Positions 59,201-64,000 of a stretch of DNA of 64,000 bases are shown here, piece after piece. Both the position numbers and the translations under genes were made by a program. The stretch is from Salminus brasiliensis (lineage: Eukaryota; Chordata; Actinopteri; Characiformes; Bryconidae). The stretch covers positions 25,570,282-25,634,281 of the forward strand of contig NC_132893.1 of assembly GCF_030463535.1 (NCBI RefSeq), given 5' to 3'. Under the pieces are notes generated by a model. It had not been told where the DNA came from. It worked only from the letters and a program-made list of their open reading frames with translations, and did not search any database. How positions within the stretch are numbered: position 1 is the first letter of the stretch; each line of letters begins with the position of its first letter.

Positions 59201-62172
59201 CTAACTAAGCCCTACCTCTGCAGGCTAATTTATTTTATATGCTACTATTGATGCTGGATATAAAGCAACCTGTCATACATAATTAAAGCTGCGTGAAAGA
59301 TATAAATGTCAAAAACAAATTCAATCAAATCTTAAAAATGTGTTTATGTTGCCAGTTGTATAGGGCAAAGGTTCCCAATCCTGGTCTAATTTTAGAGATT
59401 TTCTGCTTTAACACACTACGTTTAACTCAGGAAAGGCTTGTCCATAAGCTGAGAAGCTGGGTCAGATGTCTTCTAAACACTGGAAGAGTAGAACCAGGGT
59501 TGTGAGTCACTGTGCTAGGGTTAAAGTGAGGTGAGCCAGCAACCGGAAGGAAGCATGTTCCGATTCCAGCACTGACCGGGTACTCCTGGATGTGCCCTTG
59601 ACAGTGCACTTAACCAAACACTGTCTAGGCAGTGCTGTTGTGCTGGTGAGGCTGTGCTGTTGCCAACATTTTTAGACAGCTAAATGTCCAGTGGATCAAT
59701 ACAGTAAAACAGGAGTCATAGAAATGAGAATGGAAGTACGATTAACTATTAATGCAGTTGTTCCCACACTGTAAATAATTGCTGCACAATATGTTCAACT
59801 GTATTAGCCTGTTATTGTTACAGCTCTCTACTGTAAAATTCAGTTTGGTCGTAAATGAACAGCCAATGTGAACAGTAGTATACATAAAACAGCTCTTTAC
59901 TGTGAAATGAATGCACTGTGACACAGAAGCAATGCGGTATGGAGCTGGTGTGGCAGTAGCTGGTGGGATAGTTCTTGATGTAATGTGTGTTGTGTGTTTT
60001 ATATCTGTAGGTGCCACTGAGCACAGAGTTTACACACATTTTTTTTCACACTAGTGGTGTGAGTAATGACCTCAGACTACACAGAGAGTGGGCTTAACTT
60101 TAAGAGTCAGCTTGTAGGAATTTTTAACTGCTTTAGTTCTTTACGTGACTTTAAGAGCTCCTGTTTGAAATATCCCTCCTGTGTGTTCTTCTTTTGTGAA
60201 GGAGGAAATGCTACTGGGCTAGTAATTTGGTACATTATAAGTGTTAATGTGGAGATATTGCCTACAGAGTTAAAAAAAAAAAAAAAAAAAAAAAAGCCAT
60301 TTTTTCACACTGCACACCAGTTTTGGGGAAAATGTAATTGAACTGCGTAATACTGTAAAAGTATTAAGTTACAGTTATATCCTGTATTTATATTTAAAAA
60401 AAACACATTATTTAACTATATATTTATATAATTTATAGGATGCAGTTCTTTCTCTGGTCCAGAGTGCATTTACTATTTTCTATTTTTTTTACTTTACACC
60501 TGATCCAAGTAATTGACTTATTAAGAATCACTTCAGGATCATTTTTGATGGAACACTGACAATAATAGGAAAAATAGCACTTCTGTTGTTGCCACTCGGG
60601 CCGGATAGCTGCGTAAGTAATCATATTTGTGTCAAATCGTGTAATATTAGCCTACCACAACAATCCACATGTTTGTTTACTGCATGCATCCTCCTGCTCC
60701 CGTTGCCAGCACCTCGCTTTTTCCTGTGCTTTATGGGTTCACTGGTTGTGCACAGACAACGCAACGTTGCCTGACTGGTCAGTGCGGCTCATTAAGGTTG
60801 GGCCAACTTTTTTCGCTGGGCCGAATTATAAGTGTGCGGTGCCCACCATCCCACAACCCCTCACACATTTGTTCGTTACTACCTATAGAAAATTAACAGA
60901 GGCAAAATTTCCTATGATGAATTCTCGTGCAGTGGAAACGTCCTGTTTCAGATTACTTGGAAAAAGCCTTCAGGTTCTTTGTTAATAAGAGTTCTTTACA
61001 CTGAGCGTTTTTTAATGATCTAATTACAAACTCTTCATTTAAAAACCTGATTGAGTTCATCAAGCTTTTAAAAGCGTTCAAATGAAAGACAGAGGGGTTA
61101 AGGGCCTAACTCAGTGGCCCAACAGTGGCAGCTTAGCAGAGCTGGGTGTTGAACCCACAACCCTGAGAACAAAAACCCAGAGCTCAATTCATTGAGCCAC
61201 TGCCCCTATCAGGTGAATGTTGCTGGCGCAAACATTTAATTGAGCTGTTATGACTTCAGGAAAAAAAGGAATGAAAAATGGCATGTTTATTTGTACAAAG
61301 TTATTGTTGATTGTAAACTTTCCGCCTGTAGTGTCTCAGAGTTAATGAGTATTCAGAGGATGTTTGTCTTAGAGTGGTGTGGAGCTCGCTCCTGAAGGAA
61401 GAAATATGCTAATTTTATGCTAATGTGACTCAGGCCAAGACCAGGCCCGCTCTATCTTGGAGAAAGCTGTGTCCAATAACTTAATTACACCCTGAACCTG
61501 CATACATCACTTTCAATGGAGTGGACAACATAATGTCTTCTGCTTCCTCTCACTCCACCACCTGGAAACCAATGACCAAGAGTACTGACCACTGAAACCT
61601 TCCAACATCCAGTAATATCAAAATCACTTCTCATATGAATAAATATTGTCTCAATTGGTGTTGACCATTACAGTGTGAGGATTTTCCCCTGCTTTCTGAA
61701 TGAAGTGGCAACTAGTAGCTACAGATACAGTAACATGGGGTGCTTATTTCTTATGCAGGTTGAGAAAAGTGTACATTCCATTTCCACAGCACCATCTGCA
61801 GGAATTCACACATATACAACCCTGCACAAAGACCAGACCTTGTACAGACTGATTCAATCAGCAGTTCAGGGAATCCAAGTCAATAAACCCATAAATAATT
61901 CAACTAGATGCTAGAACAAGAGTTTTAAAAAGAAATCTGACCTCTCTCTCTTTCTCCTCTAGTGGCTGCGTAACCCTGGACTGCGTCAGGAGAAGCGCAC
62001 ACTGTTTGGAGACATGGTGTGTTTTCTGCTCATCACACCACTAGCCACCATCTCAGGCTGGCTGTGTCTGCGGGGGGCTGTGGACCACCTTCACTTCTCC
62101 AGCAGACTGGAGGCCGTGGGCCTGATCGCTCTCACTGTAGCACTCTTCACCATTTACCTCTTCTGGACCCTG
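49967..62172 (+). CDS. marchf3: E3 ubiquitin ligase MARCHF3, 3' end outside the window
   Basis: Three coding exons are visible: 49967-50202, 55153-55357 and 61963-62172, encoding residues 1-217. Human MARCHF3 has about 253 residues, so one final exon of roughly 36 codons lies beyond 64000. Order: variable N-terminus (1-83), RING-CH zinc finger (87-132), then two membrane segments (about 166-184 and 195-215). The protein is a membrane-bound ubiquitin ligase of endosomal vesicles that acts on membrane proteins. All splice boundaries are GT/AG and phases 2-1 and 0-0 join correctly. The order C5orf63 then marchf3 on one strand agrees with human 5q23 as remembered. The adjacent exon at 63981 that could follow (acagtgctgac after ctggcag) does not encode the expected VSFRY continuation and was not used. 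Confidence 0.95.
52287..52470 (+). mobile_element. Palindromic MITE (cactgttaaaa family)
   Basis: 184 bp. The left end cactgttaaaag and right end cttttaacagtg are exact reverse complements, with gaacttttggaggttcctta facing tcctcaaggaacttatactt inside. It can fold almost end to end. Related to 33885-34095. Confidence 0.85.
52525..52990 (+). repeat. Dispersed repeat of about 450 bp, copy B
   Basis: Counterpart of 44290-44760 in the same orientation, with an extra block (gattggcagcgttagctgca) not seen in copy A. Confidence 0.7.
54599..55043 (+). mobile_element. Most complete MITE of the ACTATATGGACAAA family
   Basis: It starts cactatatggacaaaagtat and ends acatttggacatatagtg, so the outer bases form inverted ends (CACTATATG). 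About 445 bp, with no transposase. Flanks read ta on the left and ca on the right, close to but not an intact TA target duplication. Tc1/mariner affiliation is likely from the ends but not proven. Confidence 0.85.
55153..55357 (+). CDS. marchf3: marchf3 coding exon 2, RING-CH zinc finger
   Basis: Encodes residues 79-147. All eight zinc ligands of the C4HC3 RING-CH finger are present: Cys87, Cys90, Cys103, Cys105, His113, Cys116, Cys129, Cys132. [20 protein letters not shown] is almost the mammalian sequence. The conserved Trp120 that contacts E2 enzymes is there. Acceptor ccctccag, donor gag|gtacag. This exon is much richer in G+C than the surrounding intron. Confidence 0.97.
57414..57430. 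repeat. (TG)n microsatellite
   Basis: TG run within a wider TG-rich stretch 57387-57435. Confidence 0.8.
58465..58688 (-). mobile_element. tRNA-derived SINE
   Basis: On the minus strand it begins tggtgtggtgcaacagataa (A-box-like), has the B-box word ggttcgattcc (from 58616 leftward), and ends with ggataagagcgtctgctaaa followed by tgccgtaaatgta. The last phrase is the conserved 3' core of very common fish SINEs. Length and order fit a full element. Confidence 0.8.
59525..59635 (+). mobile_element. SINE-like fragment
   Basis: gtgagccagcaaccggaagg, gttccgattccagcactgac and gtgcccttgacagtgcactt follow the order of the SINE-like piece at 2255. Both ends are worn. Confidence 0.5.
60272..60295 (+). 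repeat. Poly-A tract
   Basis: 24 A residues, not followed by a recognisable retroelement 5' body. Confidence 0.95.
61093..61208 (+). repeat. Dispersed fish repeat tail
   Basis: ggcccaacagtggcagctta, gctgggtgttgaacccacaa, accctgag and cattgagccactgcccc follow the order of a common teleost repeat (cagtgctgggg..gaacccccgacc..ccactgagccacc). Not a tRNA gene: there is no cloverleaf around it. Confidence 0.65.
61963..62172 (+). CDS. marchf3: marchf3 coding exon 3, transmembrane region
   Basis: Seventy in-frame codons (residues 148-217): [17 protein letters not shown], then membrane segment 1 ([19 protein letters not shown]), the short loop [11 protein letters not shown], and segment 2 ([20 protein letters not shown]). 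Apart from the RNPG-x-x-x-EKRT stretch it is nearly identical to the mammalian protein. Acceptor ctcctctag, donor ctg|gttagt (a weak but acceptable +3 T). Confidence 0.96.
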
Positions 62173-64000
62173 GTTAGTACATCCATCCTGACGCACAGCT
62201 CACGCTGTGTTTTGTGTTACGCATGGTTGTGTTATGTTAGCGGTGTTGACATTAAAGGGCCAATATTTCAGGCTTTTTTAGTTCATGTTTTTTACATCAC
62301 GGCCAGAAGCTCATTTTCATGTGACCACTCATTACTGCAGGCTGTTTGTAGCTTGTGAGGAGTTTGTGAGTGATGATGTGGGAATACAGCTAAACGGTTT
62401 GCTGGTGAGCGCTGAGGATAGAGTTCGGTCCCAGGCTCTGGAGATATGAGATTGCCTATTTTACAACAGTTCAGGTCATATTCCGACTGCAGTCAGGTTT
62501 TCAAGGGAATCTTGCTGTTGCCGCTAATCCGCTGGCAGCAGCCACTAACAGCTGCCACTGGCTTAGTGGCACCTGCCAGTGGTTGACTAGCAACTGCCAC
62601 TAAGAGCTGCCACTTGTAAGTTACTGTCAGACACTGACTATCATGCCATTCGGTCAGTGGTAGCTTATTAACCAGACTGAATATATGGCTCATATCCATA
62701 TGTGTCATGATGTTGACCACGCTAAGATAAAGCCTCAGGGCTGTATCAGAATGCCATGCTTATCTCAGTTTGTGGAGTTCCAATTGGTTCTATGGTGCCT
62801 GCCATTAATTCATTTATTCATTCATTCATGTGGTTTAATAAAACCTGGTACAGCTTTGAATGCCTTGTGGTCGGCATGGATGTGGTTTCATAAATATCAC
62901 AAGAAAGCATTTTATTGGCCCCTGCAACTTGGTTGGCAGGTTCCACTGACTGGTTGGCATCTGATAGTAACCTACAAGCTTTGGCAGCTGGTAATTGCAG
63001 CTGTCAGTTGGTTAGTGGCAGGTGTTAGTGGCCGCTGTAAGTGGCAGCTGCCAGTCATCTGTGGGGATGTGGTGTTATTTCGACATTCATCAGTACAACA
63101 ATACAGCAGCTCCCAACATTGTAAACTAAGAGTCGGGACAAAGCCAGTTCATCTTAGTAGAGTGGCGTGTGCACACTGGTTTTTGTGCTAGCAGGTTCAT
63201 ACAAACCAGACACAATACACCACATGATGATGTTGTGGCACAGCAGTGCTCCCATGGAGTGCTTTTGGTGCCTTTGTGTTTGGTTGTAGACAATAAGAAA
63301 GGACTTTAGTAGTAATTTTGTTTTGTGTTGTTATTTTGTGATAGGTAGGTCGTTTTTGGCATGGCTGGTTTGGTGTTTTAGAATTTTTAAAAGCTTTGAG
63401 TTATAGCTGTCAGGATGTGAACTAAGCAAAGCCTTATACAGACTCCAACTCCCATTGAGGTTTGTGATATAATTGATGGGAAAAATAAATGACACATTTT
63501 GGCAGCTGCCTCTGTCGCCCATACCTAAAAAACCTATGCTGAAAGACGACATAATAATTACAGGTTAAGAGAAATGACAACACAGAAGTAGAATCTCTGC
63601 CCTTACATTTCTCAGTGAATTCTGGCATACCAAGCAATAGATTGTTCGGCAGAGATCACCTAACGAAAACTTATGCAAAAGTTAAAGCCGTGCTCTGACT
63701 GCAGTCAGGTTTTTCTAGGGTATCTTGCTGAAGAGCCCTTGAGAGAATGTGTTTCTGCCAGTGAATCTGAATGTCCCTGAAATTAGATGTTGTTTACTTG
63801 CACTTAGTGATGTAAAAATAAGCAAGCTTCAGTACAGCTGTTTACTGATGTTTACTGATTGCTGGGCCGTAGCTGTCTAAGCAGAGTGGTCCTTAAAGGT
63901 TTGCTGAAATGCATGTTTTATGAATAGACAGAAACGCAGTGTGCCGTGTTAGACCGCTTCCACGCTTCTCTCCTGGCAGACAGTGCTGACAGCCTTTTTG
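62173..64000 (+). other. marchf3: Start of the last marchf3 intron
   Basis: The intron runs to the window edge. It holds the inverted repeat at 62482-63060. A 34-base phrase starting gactgcagtcaggttt occurs at 62484 and again at 63698. No exon encoding the expected C-terminus is present. Confidence 0.7.
62482..63060. repeat. Imperfect inverted repeat rich in gcagctgccact
   Basis: The left arm (about 62525-62660) and right arm (about 62935-63057) are diverged reverse complements. They share ggcagc-gccact, cactaacagctgccac/cactaacacctgccac, gtaagttactgtcaga/gtaggttactatcaga and tcagtggtagc/tcagtggaacc, in matching order. The loop is about 275 bp. It probably represents a palindromic MITE; the 168-codon plus frame across it (62685-63191) is not a gene. 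Confidence 0.6.

Larger units (their letters stand above)
55358..61962 (+). other. marchf3: marchf3 intron between coding exons 2 and 3
   Basis: About 6.6 kb. It contains a TG repeat (57414), a tRNA-type SINE (58465), a SINE-like fragment (59525), a 24-base poly-A (60272) and a dispersed repeat tail (61093). At 57960-58090 a homeodomain-type gcgctaattacggc sits in repeat-free, moderately G+C-rich DNA and may be regulatory. No other exon is recognised. Confidence 0.7.

Noticed and set aside
62685..63191. 168-codon plus frame, the longest in the window
   Set aside because: It runs through an inverted repeat inside a marchf3 intron and shows no domain.
63981..64000. Possible last marchf3 exon after ctggcag at the window edge
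   Set aside because: The bases that follow do not encode the conserved residues expected after WTL.

Overview
The window reads as nuclear DNA of a ray-finned (teleost) fish. Genes are split into short exons with GT/AG boundaries, there is no operon structure, and the DNA between exons is full of fish-type MITEs, tRNA-like SINE pieces, Tc1-like transposase debris and simple repeats. I recognise three protein genes by family and exon structure. The species cannot be named from the sequence.

Layout. Positions 1-1689 are non-coding, with common interspersed repeats. Positions 1690-10949 are an almost perfect head-to-tail tandem duplication of a 4,630-bp unit. The unit holds a Tc1-like transposase remnant, a 414-bp internal duplication placed between 31-bp direct repeats, a 33-bp minisatellite, and a disabled coding fragment (one in-frame TGA and one frameshift). 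Positions 10950-17100 are non-coding. At 17122-17380 lies a probable untranslated first exon on the minus strand. A 31-bp minisatellite with block-wise structure follows at 18513-19367, and a MITE with perfect 18-bp inverted ends at 21278-21794.

The most interesting gene is on the minus strand at 22037-25385. It is a six-exon gene encoding a short (191 aa), strongly divergent TIPIN-like protein with a Swi3-type domain. Its domain aligns without gaps to human TIPIN as I recall it, but the C-terminal half that in TIPIN binds RPA is missing. About 1 kb away, on the plus strand, is the glutaredoxin-like C5orf63 homologue (coding 29966-30497). Downstream on the same strand is the E3 ligase gene marchf3 (coding exons 49967-62172, last exon beyond the window), with a probable untranslated first exon ending at 32125.

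C5orf63 next to MARCHF3 matches the human 5q23 order (LMNB1, MARCHF3, C5orf63, MEGF10, from memory). The divergent minus-strand exon at 17122 is therefore a candidate 5' exon of megf10, but its own sequence does not prove that. Human TIPIN lies on another chromosome, so the TIPIN-like gene is an extra or relocated member of the family. The rest of the window is intron and intergenic DNA containing repeat families and a few possible regulatory elements.
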